Below are positions 5,587-5,710 of a stretch of DNA of 5,710 nt, one piece after another. This DNA is from Sutterella parvirubra YIT 11816. GTDB lineage: Bacteria; Pseudomonadota; Gammaproteobacteria; Burkholderiales; Burkholderiaceae_F. Location of the stretch: positions 19,198-24,907 of the forward strand of contig NZ_JH604965.1 in the NCBI RefSeq assembly GCF_000250875.1, read 5' to 3'. The notes beneath the pieces were generated by a model. That model was not told where the DNA came from and searched no databases. It saw only the letters and a list, made by a program, of their open reading frames with translations. Each line of letters begins with the position of its first letter. The first letter of the stretch is position 1. The position numbers were made by a program, and so were the translations under genes.

Positions 5587-5710
5587 ATGCCCACCGTCAC
5601 GCTCCACATTCCCGACATGTGCTGCCCCGTCGAAGGGGCGGCCGCCGAGCGCCACCTCAAAACCCGTCCCGAAGTCGGCGCCGTCGCCTGCGACTACGGC
5701 TCGCGCCGCG
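5587..5710 (+). CDS. HMA-domain protein, probably N-terminus of a metal-exporting P-type ATPase (cut by right edge)
   Basis: Forty-one codons are visible. They begin MPTVTLHIPDMCCPVEGAAA, which fits the first strand, metal loop and helix of a heavy-metal-associated (ferredoxin-like) domain. The loop is MCCPVE (residues 11-16) instead of the copper-type MxCxxC. From family knowledge, MDCPTEE/MCCPxE loops are found at the N-termini of zinc/cadmium/lead P-type ATPases. The ATG at 5587 has CGGAGAG (5571-5577) nine bases upstream. The gene lies about 90 bp downstream of a MerR-type metal-responsive promoter, which supports a detoxifying efflux pump. A short stand-alone metallochaperone, or a fusion, cannot be ruled out because the rest is missing. 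Confidence 0.72.
   Translation, partial: MPTVTLHIPDMCCPVEGAAAERHLKTRPEVGAVACDYGSRR

Noticed and set aside
1..5710. CRISPR arrays, tRNA/rRNA genes, insertion sequences, phage attachment sites
   Set aside because: No spaced identical repeats, no tRNA-like cloverleaf or rRNA motifs and no transposase or integrase sequence were seen on either strand.

Overview
The window is a GC-rich (roughly 60-65% by eye), tightly packed bacterial segment with five protein genes. Codon use is strongly G/C at third positions. A full-match phosphoenolpyruvate synthase, a TorD-type molybdoenzyme chaperone and a PiT-PhoU-like phosphate transporter suggest a proteobacterium that respires with molybdoenzymes. A betaproteobacterium of the Sutterella type would fit, but this is inference; no rRNA or marker gene is present.

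Layout. Bases 1-851 (minus strand) hold the N-terminal 283 codons of ppsA, which runs off the left edge. Bases 852-1249 are a divergent intergenic region with a candidate ppsA promoter, a strong hairpin in the predicted ppsA leader, a 25-bp near-perfect palindrome and a candidate promoter for the rightward operon. Bases 1250-2658 are a two-gene operon: a TorD/DmsD-family chaperone whose stop overlaps, as TTGA, the TTG start of a ZIP (GufA/ZIP11-like) metal transporter. A rho-independent terminator closes it. Bases 2659-3062 are a regulatory intergenic region with a PHO-box-like array of 11-bp direct repeats, a 9-bp inverted repeat around the -10 and leader, and a weaker 11-bp-phased array further upstream. 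Bases 3063-5303 encode a 746-residue inorganic phosphate transporter of the PiT family with a cytoplasmic PhoU-like C-terminal domain, followed by a strong terminator. Bases 5458-5488 form a textbook MerR-family promoter (19-bp spacer with a dyad). It drives a gene starting at 5587 with a heavy-metal-associated domain, probably a metal-exporting P-type ATPase, cut by the right edge.

How the genes fit together. The shared theme is ion homeostasis: metal import (ZIP), phosphate import (PiT-PhoU) and probable metal export (MerR-controlled HMA protein). Each has its own promoter or terminator, so they are neighbours rather than one operon. The notable points are the translational coupling of a molybdoenzyme chaperone to a metal importer, and a Pit-type transporter that has both a PHO-box-like promoter and a built-in PhoU-like domain. 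I did not find a clearly new multi-gene system such as a defence locus, CRISPR array or mobile element.
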